Assembly (NCBI GenBank): GCA_019054805.1
Contig: JAHQIY010000003.1
Coordinates: forward strand, 496,001 to 560,000
Source: Brachionus manjavacas
Taxonomy: Eukaryota > Rotifera > Eurotatoria > Ploima > Brachionidae
Reading direction: 5' to 3'
DNA: 64,000 nucleotides
Part shown: piece by piece, positions 45,350-56,878 of the stretch
Layout: each line of letters opens with the position of its first letter
How positions within the stretch are numbered: the first letter of the stretch is position 1
Notes under the pieces: model-generated
Databases searched by the model: none
What the model saw: only the letters and a program-made list of their open reading frames with translations
Told to the model about the DNA's origin: nothing
Made by a program: the position numbers and the translations under genes

Positions 45350-45475
45350 TCATCGGTCAAACTGCTAGAGCATTCAATGCTCATTTAAAGACCTTGACTG
45401 GTCTCGATGTCGAAACCGGCCAAAATTGTTCTCAACGTCAATTTGAGAAAGTCGAATAGATTGTCGGCGGGAATT
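45350..45475 (+). pseudogene. Short protein-like remnant, unknown
   Basis: About 33 open codons with good codon structure (TARAFNAHLKTLTGLDVETG) ending at TAG, with high local G+C. The G+C-rich stretch continues to ~45610 without an open frame. Not identified. Confidence 0.25.
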
Positions 45476-45599
45476 TATGTCTCCGCTATGAACTGTGTAC
45501 AAGTTTGAACGTTTGGTGTGGATGAATTTAATTTCGATTTAATTTAATTCGGTACGGATTGGCGGCGTACTTGAGAGAAAAATGCGCACAATTTAACGT

Positions 45600-45905
45600 C
45601 GGTTGATGAGCACTATAAGAAGGATTAAAGTTTATAATAAGGGCATCTTGAAGTTGATGATCAATTCAAAATAATTTTCCTTAGATATTAAACTTAATAT
45701 TTGATTTGATTTAGATAATTGTAATGTAACTTGCTTTACATGCAATGTAGATTTTGAAAATAAAAAATTGAAAAAACGTTTTCTCAATCCTTTGATAATC
45801 GATTTTAATATTTAAATGTATTAACTGATTTTTTGTAAAGTTTATTTGAATTTTTAATTTCAAAAATATTTGTGTTAAGCATTCACAATTAAAGTTAAAT
45901 AAGAA
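45600..45905 (+). repeat. Interspersed repeat X, copy 2
   Basis: Diverged copy of the 33790-34100 body. An inverted piece lies at 48355-48398, on the other side of the LINE, so this LINE sits between two inverted pieces of the repeat. Confidence 0.55.
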
Positions 45906-45944
45906 ATTCAAATAAAAAATTCAAAATAAGTAATAAGATTAAAT

Positions 45945-48115
45945 TAAACAATCTGTGATTGACCTATCAATTACATCGAGCTCTATGCTACAACATTTCC
46001 AATCACATAAAGTATTGAACCACATGATTAGCGACCATCAACCAACAATAACTATTTTCAAAAATCTCCAGCCTATAAAGAGATGCTATACTATTAAACG
46101 TATAAGTTGGGATATGTTTTGAGAGGACATTTGCAGAAGACAACCCGCTCAATACTTGGAAAACAGTGATGACATTGAAAAAGAAGCCTCTAACGTGACA
46201 AACGTTCTTATATCCTCTTTAGACTACGCGACAAAATCAAAATCATTTACGACAAAAGTTCCAAACCCTGCTGAAATTCCAAAGATTCTACTTGACCTTA
46301 TCAAACTTAAACGAAAATTGAAAAGATCATTGAATAAAAACTACACCGAATTTCGAAAAAAAATGTATAACCTCGTAGACAAGTGAAAAATAGTGTAAAA
46401 ACTTTTAGAGAAAATAAATTCAACCTAGAATTTCAAGAATTACAGAACTTTAATCAATCCGAATCCGAACATTAGAAGCTTATTAACAAACTTGATGAAT
46501 CACATGACGAACAAAAAAATAGAGAAGACATAAAGCTTAAAAATTCTCAAAATGTGATAACAAATGACGGAGAAGAAATCGTCGTAATTTTTGGAAATAA
46601 TTTGAGAAAAATTTTTACACTGGATTATGAATTAAACCAATTAAATTCAATAAACCTAGACCAAATTAACTTGTCATCAAATGACCAAATAACCAAAGAT
46701 GAATTTATTGATGCCCTAAAAAACCTTAATACAAAAGCTTCTCCTGGAATAGATAATATTAACAATAAGGTCCTCAAAAACTGCCCAACTCCTACTTTAA
46801 TACGAATTTTCAAACTCTTCAATGCCTCGCTTAAAATTGGATACTTATCTAAAGAAAGGAAAATGTCGAAAATCAAAATGATTTATAAAAAAGACAAACC
46901 ACCCATAATAGCTTCCTCATATCGACCGATCTCACTTATTTCATGTATTGCAAAATGGATGGAAAAAATAGTAAATAACAAACTACTTAGCTGGCTAGAA
47001 ATCAAAAACCACCTTCTACCATGCCAATCAGGATTTAGAAAAAATATGAGCACTCATGACCACTTTTTTAGGCTGTACAATTCAATAATTCACGGTTTTA
47101 ATAATAAATCCAAGACAGGGGTTGTATTTTTTGACCTCGAAAAAGCATTTGACAAAATAAATCACTAAGCGATCTTATTTAAACTTAAATCAATTAATTT
47201 AAATTCAGGACAACTGGATCCACAACTTCCTTAGCGACCGTATATTTTTCGTATACTACAAAAATTAAAATCACAGGATTTTAACATCACTTCTGGGGTC
47301 CCTCAAGGAAGCTGTCTTTCTCCGACATTATTCTCAATATTTTTCAGCGACGTCGTTACCAATCTACCGAAAAATATTCATAAAGCGCTATTTGCCGACG
47401 ATTTGACAATTTGGTTCACAGAAAAAAATCTAAAGAAATGTGAAACTAACCTACAAGAAGCCATAAACTCTATTGAAAATTTTTGTAAATCTTGGGGACT
47501 AAATATTAATTGCTCAAAAACAGTCCACTCAGTCTTCACTACAGCCGGGTATAGAAAGAATTATGAGAAAAAATATAAAATGAACTTACGTCTTAATAAT
47601 AGAGATATACCATTAGATCCATTTCCACGTTTTCTTGGACACTACCTCGATCCAAAACTCAGCTTCAAAAAACATTTTGACGACCTTTCAAAAAAAATAC
47701 TCGGTAAATCAAACATAATAAAAAAAATAAGGAACTTAAAAATAAAAAATAGAACTTCCTTAGCAATTAAAGTCTACAAGAGTCTAATCCGGTCAAAACT
47801 TGAATACTTATTCATCGAAATGAACATTTCAACTCAAAAAATCCTTGGGGAATGTCAAAAAATTCAAAACCGCATTTTAAAACAAATAAAATTTTACCCA
47901 TTCAAAACTCGTATAGCATACATCCACTCAAACTTAAAAATCGAATTACTCGAACCACGTTCAATTAGACTATTTGAAAAATTCGTGTCTTCAAGATCTA
48001 GCCATAAACAAATTAATGAAGACCTAAAAAACTACGAACCTGAAACACGCCATAAAAAATTTCTTACGCTCTTCGACACCTATTTTAAAAAATTTAGAAC
48101 ACAAAATGAATAATA
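45945..48115 (+). pseudogene. LINE ORF2, Jockey/I-like (second copy)
   Basis: Starts at the very end of the endonuclease domain (MISDHQPTITIF), so it is 5'-truncated. RT is well preserved: NTKASPGIDNINNKVL, SYRPISLISCIAKWMEK, VVFFDLEKAFDKINH, SGVPQGSCLSPTLFSIFF, the catalytic FADD (about 47391-47404) and FLGHYLDPKLSFKKHF. Frames: 46554-47168 and 47403-48113, with a break between and several stops upstream. Ends TAA at 48111-48113. Same family as 8880-12640 but better preserved. Confidence 0.85.
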
Positions 48116-49054
48116 ATTTGTAAAATTAAAAAAAACCAAAAAAAATTAATATTTTATATTTATTTTTCTCTAGAAATATCTCAATCACTATTTTTTGTCT
48201 CATAAAAAATAACTCTTTCCCAACTTTAATCATTTTTCTCTTTTTGTCCTTCATTTTTAATTCCTTTATTGTATTTAATTTTTTTTTTAAAGTATGAACT
48301 AAAAACATTTGGCTGAAAGTTTAATATCTAAGGATAATTATTTTGAATTGAAATGATATTTTGAATTGATCATCAACTTCAAGATGCCATAAAAATTTAT
48401 ATTCAACATACATGTTTTAATTATATCGCATAAAATTTTGATCATATTGCCCGCATTGACGGTTTAATAAAAGTGAGGAAAGTTTTTAAATATTTTAATA
48501 CTCATCGATTTATATTTTATTTTATCATATAATCAATTATTTTTTTAATTAAGAGAAGTTTGTCATTCATCAAAGCATGTGAAGCCTAAAAAATATAAGT
48601 ACAATTTTCACTTATCTTTTAATCAGCATAAGATTCTAATAAAGAGCCGAATATTTCAAAAGAGATTAGAAAGAATTTATTTATTTTGATGAAATTTTTT
48701 TTATTTTATTATTTTTTAAAGCGAATAATTAAATGCAGTATTTTTACATACCGGACTTTTACAAAGCCTGATTTTTACATTATTTACTTTCTAATTTAAT
48801 TGATATTAAAATATCATTTTAAGCGTTTATTTGAGCCATAATTTGGATCCCTAAATGTCGATTTTAAATTTTCTTTATAGTTTCAACTAAAGATTTTAAA
48901 AGAATCAATTAAAGCTCAATTAGAGAAAAAAAGATTTGTATTTTTTTTAATTAAAATAATAAACATCTTATGTTTAATTTTAAAAAAAATAAAAAAATCT
49001 AATTGTATCATTTTTATTAAGATTATAATCAATTAAATTTTGATCATTTGATTT
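48116..49054. other. Spacer with pieces of repeat X
   Basis: 48340-48400 is an inverted copy of the repeat X core, and 48740-48785 resembles phrases at 33546-33605. The rest is AT-rich without genes. Confidence 0.45.
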
Positions 49055-49585
49055 TGATTTGTTCGTCCAATTTTGGAATTCGCTGTGCCTGTATGGTCTC
49101 CATTTCTTAAGTCGGACTGTGAGAATCTTGAGAGCATTCAACGCAGAGCTACGAAATTTGTTTCTTCAATTAGAAACAAACAGTATGAAAGCAGATTGAG
49201 GGCTTTAAACATTCCAAATATGGTGGAAAGAAGAAAAAGAGGTGATCTAATTCAATTATACAAGTTCATGCATGGAATAGAATTGGTTGAAAAAAGCAAC
49301 AATTTTAATGTCACTCAAATTCAAGAAAGAGGTCACTGCTTCAAATATCACAAAGAAATTTCAAGGCTCCAGCAAAGAGATAACTTTTTTTCAACACAGC
49401 CGCTAATAAATGGAACTCACTGCCAAATCAATTAGTTGAAGCCCCAAATGGTAACAGCTTTAAAGCAGTAATTGATTGCTGAATGATCAGTAATCAATCA
49501 CATCAGCTGTCTTAGTGTGCCTTATCAGCACACTCGCTGGCTAGCCAGCTACAGTAAAAACTACTACTACTACTATCATGAACTT
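49055..49585 (+). mobile_element. CR1-like LINE, 5'-truncated, with (CTA)n tail
   Basis: Carries the end of ORF2 (LEFAVPVWSPFLKSD, RRATKFVSSI, RRKRGDLIQLYKFMHG) with a frameshift near 49400. The 3' UTR has short hairpins (gtgtgc ... gcacac, ctggctagccag) and ends in a (CTA)n tail at 49559-49573. It is the same lineage as 31165-31415 and a relative of the LINE at 53388-55094. Confidence 0.8.
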
Positions 49586-49974
49586 CAAATTGTCCTACAT
49601 TTGAGCCATTCTTTGGAAACGATTATTGTTTAAAATGATTCGTTGACCTTCTGAATCAAGTTTGATTATTTTTTAACATGACAATTATTTGTTATTTGTT
49701 TGTTAATCTGTGGCGCGCTAAAGCTGGAAGAAGTTGGGAGCAATTTTGTTCAAAAAACATTAATTATTTTTTCAAAACTAATATTTATTAATAAAAATTA
49801 TTCAAAAATAATTAACAAATTTTTTTGTTTAACAAAAATGTTTTTTAAACCATTTATGCTTAATAAACTACTATAATTATTGTTATTATTATTACTTGAA
49901 TTTAGATATTTTAGACAATTTTTTTTAATCAAATTTTTTTCAATTTCATTTTATTTTAGCTTATTTTGCTTTAT
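49586..49974. other. Spacer, nothing recognised
   Basis: AT-rich with an (ATT)n patch near 49880. Confidence 0.4.
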
Positions 49975-50045
49975 TATGATTTCTTATTTTTTAATTTATT
50001 CTGAAGGAGCTCTAGTTAGATACAGAAACAAATAGATAAATAAAA
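49975..50045 (+). repeat. Interspersed repeat family, copy 2 (3' end only)
   Basis: Matches the last ~65 bp of 18110-18358 (ttctgaaggagctctag, acagaaacaaat) and its A/T tail. 5'-truncated, as expected of a retroposon. Confidence 0.65.
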
Positions 50046-50092
50046 AATTATTTGACTTTTTTTTTATTAAGACCGGTTAAATAAAATAAAAT

Positions 50093-51820
50093 CTAATCAT
50101 TGATTTGAGTATCAGCTAAGCATCCAGTCGCTTTGATCATACATTGACTTTCTTTCGGCTCTTGCTCAACATTTTCACATTTTATCAAATTCTCGCCTCC
50201 ATTGCCGGCTTGAGTTGACGATTCAAATTCGTCAAACGAGTCATCCCGGTACTTGTACTGCACCAAATTAACAACCAGTATCAAAAACAAAATTAACAAC
50301 ACTAGGCCGATAATGAACAGACCAGTTATCTTGACATTCGACTTGCTCATTACGGAAGTCGAATTTAAATCTGTCTCCGCATAAGACAAAACATCGGTCG
50401 GCTCACCATTTGACAAAAAATCCAAACTCTCTTCAATGCAATTCTCCCACTGCTTGACAAAACTGTAGTTCTCACTTGTGTATCTCTTTTGGCCAAGGCC
50501 TGTCATTTTGGGCGCGAACCCGTCCGCCAGCTTCACCACTCTCGGTTCACTCGAAAACTGCAGCTCGCTGTCCGCCACGCTCTGCTCGCCGATCCCCACA
50601 TTTTTCACATTTAACACAATTCTCACACTAGTGGGACCTGATACAAAAAACTCGTCAAAGTAAGCTGTGTCCAAATTGTCGGCCACGATCACAAATTTGC
50701 TGATGCTCAGAAGCGAAAATGCGTTCCGGGCCACGCTTAAATTGTAAGCGTACTTTTGTTTGGTGTAGTAGTACTGGCTGTAGAGTTCGAAGGAGAAGTC
50801 GTGTTTGTTGAGCAGCGTGTTGACGTCATGGTCGTTGAGATCAGCGTCATATACACCAAAGAATACACTGGAGTGCTGCGAGTCTATGCGGCTAACGCTG
50901 TTCGACATGAACTGAACATTCTTTGATTGTAGCACGCTAAAATTTAGGCTCGAGTTGGCCTGCAAGCTCAGCTCGGACAAACTATTCGGCTGCACACAAA
51001 AACTAGACATCAGCTCGACTAGGTAAATTTTGAGAGTGGATGCGACCAGCTTTAAATGTTTGACACTGCCCGGGTTCATGTCCAAAAAAATAACCTGTTT
51101 CAAATGGAGCAAAATTTTCGATCTGGTCAAGTTTGAGTTGAGGAAAAAATTTTTTTTTATTATGCACTTTTCGATTGACTTTAGATCGAAGCTGAGTGAC
51201 GAGTTAAAGCTGGACGTGTGCAGGCTTTTGTGCTCAAATTTGACCAGTTGAGTTGAGTTTATGTCGAAGAGGACCTGGCCATTTTCTAGTCGGACCATTT
51301 TGCTGGACAAAAAAGAAACCGAAAAAGACTTGAAAATTTTGAAGATCAGCTTGGACTGGCGGATAAACTTGAGGCCGTTTAGACACGCCAGCGAGACTAG
51401 CACTTGGGTTGTGTACGGAAAGTTGAAGGTGAGAGTGGAATTTTGGTGGATGTGAAGGCCGTTTAGAGAGTCGGCCTTGAACTTGATGAAAGAGTTGTAC
51501 TGAAATGTGATTTGAATGTCGGAGTGGGGGCCTACGACCAGTTGGTTGAAGGTGTTGGCGGCCAGCGAGCTGTTCAGGAGTTTGTAGATGACGAGGGAAT
51601 AGTGGCGGTTGGGGCTGAAGGTGAAGTTTTGGAAGGAAAAGGGCCCCAGGTTGGTGATTTGGTTGAACTCGATTCTGGGCCAGTGGTGGCACTGAGGACA
51701 CGAGTCGATCAGGTCCGGGCAGCTCAGGGTGTCCATGTTGCAGTTGCATGACTCCGGACATGGCCGTTGTGGCCGCGCCGACGCCACTGCCAGCAGCAAG
51801 AGCAGTTTTTTGAGCATCAT
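50093..51820 (-). CDS. Single-pass type I membrane protein, LRR-like N-terminus
   Basis: Intact single-exon gene, 575 codons, ATG at 51820-51818, TAG stop at 50093-50095. Signal peptide (MMLKKLLLLLAVASA), a Cys cluster resembling an LRR N-terminal cap (CPESCNCNMDTLSCPD), a long ectodomain with loosely repeated Leu/Phe/Asn stretches and many Asn-x-Ser/Thr sites, one membrane segment of about 25 residues (about 497-521, GLFIIGLVLLILFLILVV), then a ~54-residue acidic cytoplasmic tail. Likely an adhesion or receptor protein at the cell surface. Its codon use is far richer in G/C than its neighbours and it is free of in-frame stops, indicating selection. No clear canonical LRR count; family uncertain. 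Confidence 0.8.
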   Translation of the reverse strand: MMLKKLLLLLAVASARPQRPCPESCNCNMDTLSCPDLIDSCPQCHHWPRIEFNQITNLGPFSFQNFTFSPNRHYSLVIYKLLNSSLAANTFNQLVVGPHSDIQITFQYNSFIKFKADSLNGLHIHQNSTLTFNFPYTTQVLVSLACLNGLKFIRQSKLIFKIFKSFSVSFLSSKMVRLENGQVLFDINSTQLVKFEHKSLHTSSFNSSLSFDLKSIEKCIIKKNFFLNSNLTRSKILLHLKQVIFLDMNPGSVKHLKLVASTLKIYLVELMSSFCVQPNSLSELSLQANSSLNFSVLQSKNVQFMSNSVSRIDSQHSSVFFGVYDADLNDHDVNTLLNKHDFSFELYSQYYYTKQKYAYNLSVARNAFSLLSISKFVIVADNLDTAYFDEFFVSGPTSVRIVLNVKNVGIGEQSVADSELQFSSEPRVVKLADGFAPKMTGLGQKRYTSENYSFVKQWENCIEESLDFLSNGEPTDVLSYAETDLNSTSVMSKSNVKITGLFIIGLVLLILFLILVVNLVQYKYRDDSFDEFESSTQAGNGGENLIKCENVEQEPKESQCMIKATGCLADTQIND

Positions 51821-52891
51821 TTTTGAAGCATTTTCTGTGCTTTTGTTTCAATATGAAGAAATGATAAACTAGGGTCTGAAAATAATAAGCGAACTAGATT
51901 AGCATAAAGATTAATAGATTTATATTAAAATAAAATATGAATTTTTTTATTTTTATTTTTTTTATTAAACAAATTGTATTAAAATAAAATATGTATTTCT
52001 TTTTTGTTGTTGTTGAACAAATTGAAGTGGAAAATTGTGAGAATGCGGTCGGCGGCTTAGTTTGTATGCGAGTGAATAAGTGAATGATTTTTTTATTGAT
52101 TTTAAATTGAGTTTTATTGTTGTTGTTGTTGTAGTCATGAAACCGAAATTAATTTACCGCATGTGCCTGTCTTCTTTGCTGTTCCAGCAATCCCTACATG
52201 GAATGCAAATTCCATTAGCTTGATTAAAATATTTTATTTTTTTGATTAATTTTGATTTTTATTCACAAGCTTTAATTGAACAGAATAATAGAAGCAATTT
52301 AAAGTAGTTTGGTGCAATAACCTGAAATTGAGTAACAAAGTCTCCTTATTGGGGAAATTACTTAATTAAGAAATTAATTGCTTTGCTGGGAAAATAAGTG
52401 ATTTCTAAGACGGTTTCAATAAATTCTCGTTTTTTAGAGCTCTTGATTTTTTACTTCAGAATGGGTCAATTGCTAAAAATATTCTGTTTCATATCTTACA
52501 AAATTCACCAGCTTTTACGAGAATTTGCGTAAAATCCTAAGCATAATTCAAGAAATTTTCTAAAAAAGTCCTCAATTCAAAATTAAAAAGAAAAGATAGT
52601 TTAGTAAATTAACGCTTTCCTAACATGGGGCTAAAAGAAGGCTATTGTCTTTCGGAACTGCCCAGGGTATCCACCCAAATTATTTAAAAAAAAAAAATTA
52701 CAATAAATTTTTATGAATTTATTAAAAAAAAATTATGAATTTATTAAAAATTTCAAGAAAAATAATAAAAAAAACAGCTATTTTGGTCCTTTTTGAATTT
52801 CCTGTAAAATGAGTAAATTTATGTAAAATAACGGAAATAATCGTATATTTACGTAAATAAACGTTAATTCACTGAATTAACTTTACGTATA
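51821..52891. other. Intergenic upstream of the membrane protein gene
   Basis: Contains (GTT)n-like tracts (52115-52134) and AT-rich DNA. 52800-52880 is rich in the word ttacgt, echoing the hairpin MITE at 59541-59636. The presumed promoter of the minus-strand gene lies at 51840-51950, but no motif stands out. Confidence 0.45.
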
Positions 52892-53169
52892 GTGCCCCAA
52901 GTCATAAACACTAGTTAGCTAGGATTATCAAAAATTCACCCCAAAAACTTTTTTTAAGGTTAATTATGACGCAGAATTCGATTTTATTAGTGAAAAAGTT
53001 GGGTTCTTATATCTTATACACGAGTTTCAGGGGGGGGGTCAAAAAAACGTTTTGTTTCATAAAATGTGAAGCATATAGAAATCTACTTTTTTTTTTTTTT
53101 ATGAAAATTTACCCTAAATTTACTCGGATTAGTCGTTTTTTATCATCCATTAGTTTATTTTCCCTTTTT

Positions 53170-53385
53170 TTTTCCATTTTTTTTCAGAAAAAAATGTTTT
53201 TTTTTTAAAATATGCCTTTAAATTTTAAAAACTTGTTGTCTAAGAACTTGTTGAAATCTTGATCATTTTTTTTTCTTACAAAACCTTTCAGAAAACACCA
53301 AACTCCTTCGATTGGGTTGAGCTCACAATGATATTTTGGACAAAATAAAACGTTGGCTAAATTTTTATTTTGTCAATAATAAAAT
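53170..53385 (-). pseudogene. Transposase C-terminus (split part)
   Basis: The minus strand encodes VLFCPKYHCELNPIEGVWCF, then LKGFVRKK and a Lys/Phe-rich end. ELNPIE-x2-W-C is the signature around the third catalytic acid of this DDE family. It belongs to the transposase whose N-terminal part is at 55092-56232. About 40-50 residues between the two parts appear to be lost. Confidence 0.7.
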
Positions 53386-53387
53386 AA

Positions 53388-55094
53388 TAAATTGTGCGGC
53401 AGCATTGGCTGGCCCGATGGCTCTCTTTTTCGTGCAGTAATTAAAACACTTAGCTATACCTCCTGAGTGGAAAGATGCCAATGTCACGCCAATTTTTAAG
53501 CGAGGAAGCAGAACTGAAGTGGGGAATTATCGTCCAGTTTCACTTACCTCAGTCCCTTGCAAAGTAATGTAGTCACTGATTAAAGATTACATTCTGAAGC
53601 ATCTTTACCAACGTAATCTTCTGTCGAACTAACAGCATGGTTTCGTGGCGCATAAAGCCTGTGTGACGAATCTTCTCGAAACCGTCGATTTTCTAACTGA
53701 TTGCATGAGCCGCAGACAGCCAGCTGACGTTATATATCTAGATTTTGCCAAAGCGTCTGACAAAGTCTCACACGAGTTGCTGATTGTCAAACTTATTGCG
53801 TACGGAATTCCGATGATAGTTGTCAAATGGATACGAGCATTTCTCAGTAACAGAAAACAAAGTGTTGTAGTTGGTGATGTAGTATCCGAATGGAAGCCAG
53901 TTACAAGTGGTGTGCCTCATTGCTCGGTCCTTGGCCCACTACTGTTCGTCATCTTCATCAATGATTTGCCTGAGGCATGTAAATCTATTTGTAAACTTTA
54001 TGCTGACGACACAAAGCTAATGAAATCCGTTCAACGAGCCGACAGAGATACGAGAGAACTTCAGCAGGATCTTGACAATTTGGTTGAATGGTCGGTGATG
54101 TGGAAAATGAGCTTCAATGAAGAGAAATGTGTAGTCATGCACATTGGAGCTGACAATGAGAGTCATGATTATACAATGAATGGACAATTGCTCTCCAAAT
54201 CCAGAAAAGAACGCGATCTTGGAATTATTATCACTAGTGATCTCAAGTCAAGCGAGCAGTGTAAGCAAGCAGCAGCTAAAGCAATGATGGCAGCCTACAG
54301 ATTAAAAAACACTTTTAAAATTTTCAATCATCGGCTTGTTAACTTACTGTTCAAGTCGTTCGTCAGACCTCATCTTGAGTTTGCGGTAGGCGCTTGGAAC
54401 CCTTATCGACGTGGTGACATAGATATCCTTGAACGAGTATAAAGGAAATTCTCTAAGCTAGTTCCAGAGCTTAAGTCCAAGCCGTATTTGGAAAGACGAG
54501 AAGCTCTTGGTTGGACGACACTTGAAGATAGACGTAGACGTGGCGATCTGATCCAGCTCCACAAGATTCAACACGGACACGACAGAATTGAGCTAATTCA
54601 TGGATGTCAATTACTTGCTTCAAATCTTCTAGACAGCCCGGCGAGCGGTACCAGGCGAGGTAAAATGTCAATCGAGAGACAGCTGGTGCGCAATTGTGGA
54701 GTCCGTCATAATTTCTTCACTAATCGGACAGCCGGAAATTGGAACACTCTTGATGCGGCGATAAAGAGCGTCACAAATACAAACATTTTTAAAAAAAGAA
54801 TTGATAAGTTACTAAGATAAAAAAAAAAAAAAGAGAAGAAAAAAAAAAAAAATTATTTATAAAATGTTTGTTTAATGCAAAGTTTAAAAAATTTTTTCTT
54901 GTATCTAATAATAGGTTATTTAAACTATGTAAAAAAAAAAAAAAAAAAGTTAATTATAAATATGTAAAAATAAGTTATTTAAAAATAGCTTATTTAAAAA
55001 TATTGGCAACTGGCTGTTTATAGTGGGGCGTCTACGTGCGCCACTACTTGGAGACTCAAGTCTCCCACAGCTTTTATACTACTACTACTACTAA
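53388..55094 (+). mobile_element. CR1-like LINE nested in the transposase gene
   Basis: 5'-truncated ORF2 read in one frame from about 53395 to a TAA at ~54820: RT motifs WKDANVTPIFKRGSRTE, NYRPVSLTSVPCK, YLDFAKASDKVSHELL, LYADDTKLMKS (catalytic YADD), then the CR1-type end (RPHLEFAVGAWNPYR, RRRRGDLIQLHKIQHG). Four in-frame stops, three TAA and one TAG, with no frameshift; one TAA at 54440 replaces the usually conserved Gln of the LERVQRR motif. The 3' UTR has A-rich runs, a hairpin (ggagactcaagtctcc) and a (CTA)n tail at 55077-55094. Confidence 0.85.
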
Positions 55095-56232
55095 ATTCTT
55101 ATTAAACCTCTATAGCGACCTCTTTCGTCAAGACATTTTACACTTAAAAATTTTTTAATGAATAAATAAAGAAAAAAAAAAGCTTATAAAAAAACCTTTT
55201 TTCTCTATCTCCTTCAGTCCATCTTATTTCATTATAAATACAATTTGTATTAGGATGTTTATTTAGCATTTTTACGTCATAAATTTTTGCAGAATGAGTT
55301 CGAGCATTATCCACGATACAATCTATATCATGATCTTTAAACGTCTTTTTGAAGCAAATCAAAATAAAAAGTCTTTTAAACTGTTTTAAAATTTGATCAT
55401 TATCAAAATATGCATCTTTTCTTGGCTCAATCCAGGCGTTTGCCGAACAGGGAAAATAATTTACACCATCATTTTTAGAAATTTCACGATGAGATTTTAA
55501 AGCGTCTTGGTATTCTTCATCACTTAATTCAAAAATTGATGTTTCATTATGAGAGACCATAAACATAGATATCATAATGCTTCTCCCACGTCCTTTATTA
55601 AAAAATGGGGCTTTGTCTGGAAAAATCCATCTAAAATTTGAAGTTTCACCCGACCTAAAAGTTGACTCATTGTTAGAAATTAAAATTCTTTTTTTTCTCA
55701 TCGGGGAAATCCAAGAATAAACGATGTCTTTTTTCGGGAGATAATAAAAATCTTTTAAATTAATCAAATGTTCAATAAATTTTTGTCGAGCTAACAAGAC
55801 ATCCTCTCTTTCATGCCCTTCAAAATAAGGCCTATTTTTATTAGAATCATATTTAGCACCCCACTTTAAAAGATCCACTCGACAGCTCTCAACTGATCTT
55901 ACCAAACTTTCAGGCTCGATTTCTATTTCCGGATACAATTCCCGAAATCTTTTATCAAGAAAAATTGCCAAGCTCATCGCATCAAAGGTGCATTCTTTTC
56001 TACACATTTCAGTAAGACAATACGATTTTGCTTCATTGAGTATTTCAGGAAAGTTTTCATAAAATGGTATTCTTTTGTAAGAACCTCTTTCGTCTCTCAA
56101 AATTACGCATAAATTTCCCTCATCAATAATTGTAGTGGTCCACGCATGACATGTTTGAATGTTTAGCATTCTTAAACTTGTCAGAATATCCCTCGAACTC
56201 TCAAAAGAAATATTCAATAATCGTGAAATCAA
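55092..56232 (-). pseudogene. DDE-type transposase N-terminal and core part
   Basis: Open for 362 codons (56232-55144). Contains ISNNESTFRSGE where this family usually has an Asp (D-E-S/C-T-F), FFNKGRGRSIMISMFM and the second catalytic block DCIVDNARTHSAKIYD. The frame appears to continue through a short intron (about 55148-55190) into an exon encoding CLDERGRYRGLIRI that ends at the LINE insertion. The N in place of the first catalytic Asp plus the insertion suggest it is inactive. Would cut and paste the element bounded by the 52892/56903 TIRs. Confidence 0.65.
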
Positions 56233-56878
56233 ATAAACACTTACACTTAAAATTTTTAAGTGTATTGATTTTCAATCATTCAGACTATCAGTGAGAATGC
56301 TAAACAAATTTGCGACGCTTCCGAACGAAAAATATTTAAGTATAATATTTATTCGAAAAGTCATAATCATATGTTTGAGTCGATGCATCTTTTTTTACAA
56401 CTTCGGTTTGAATAACTTTTTTTAAATTTAACATATTAAAGCCTAAATTTAATTAAAATTTTATAAATTTTTTTAAGATTACCATGATCTGGAATGCTCA
56501 TCATTTAATCAGCCCTGTTTATTTTCACTTCTGGAGCCATAATATTTACCCTAAGTTTAGTAATATTCCTATTAGCAATGGTTCTACGTTTAATTCGAGC
56601 CATTTTTTTTTAATATTTTACTGATTTTAAATCTAAATAGAATGCTTTTAAGACAAGATATCAACAAACCCCCATCTATTTCTATAGAGGAGACTTAGTT
56701 CTCTTAAATAAAAAAAAATTATCTATTTTGAAATAATTTTACGGGAGAAAAAAATGCTAAATCATCGAATTTTTTCAAAACTTTGCGTTTAAATTGTTAG
56801 AGATTTTTATTGAATGGGTGAAAAAAAATACACAAGATTATTTCAAATTTTTGGAAAAGCTAAAAATTTTAAATCCAA
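56233..56878. other. 5' part of the TIR transposon, non-coding
   Basis: Region between the transposase start and the right TIR. AT-rich; no second ORF seen. Confidence 0.4.

Noticed and set aside
51234-51851. 205-codon minus-strand ORF overlapping the membrane protein
   Set aside because: Out-of-frame shadow of a G+C-rich gene; Pro/Gln/His-rich with no signal peptide or domain.
2877-54820. A variant nuclear genetic code with TAA and TAG read as Gln
   Set aside because: The intact 575-codon membrane protein, the lectin gene and the protease exons contain many CAA/CAG codons and no in-frame TAA/TAG, and several genes end in TAA or TAG. The stops occur only in decayed or mobile sequences, and some TGA stops occur too.
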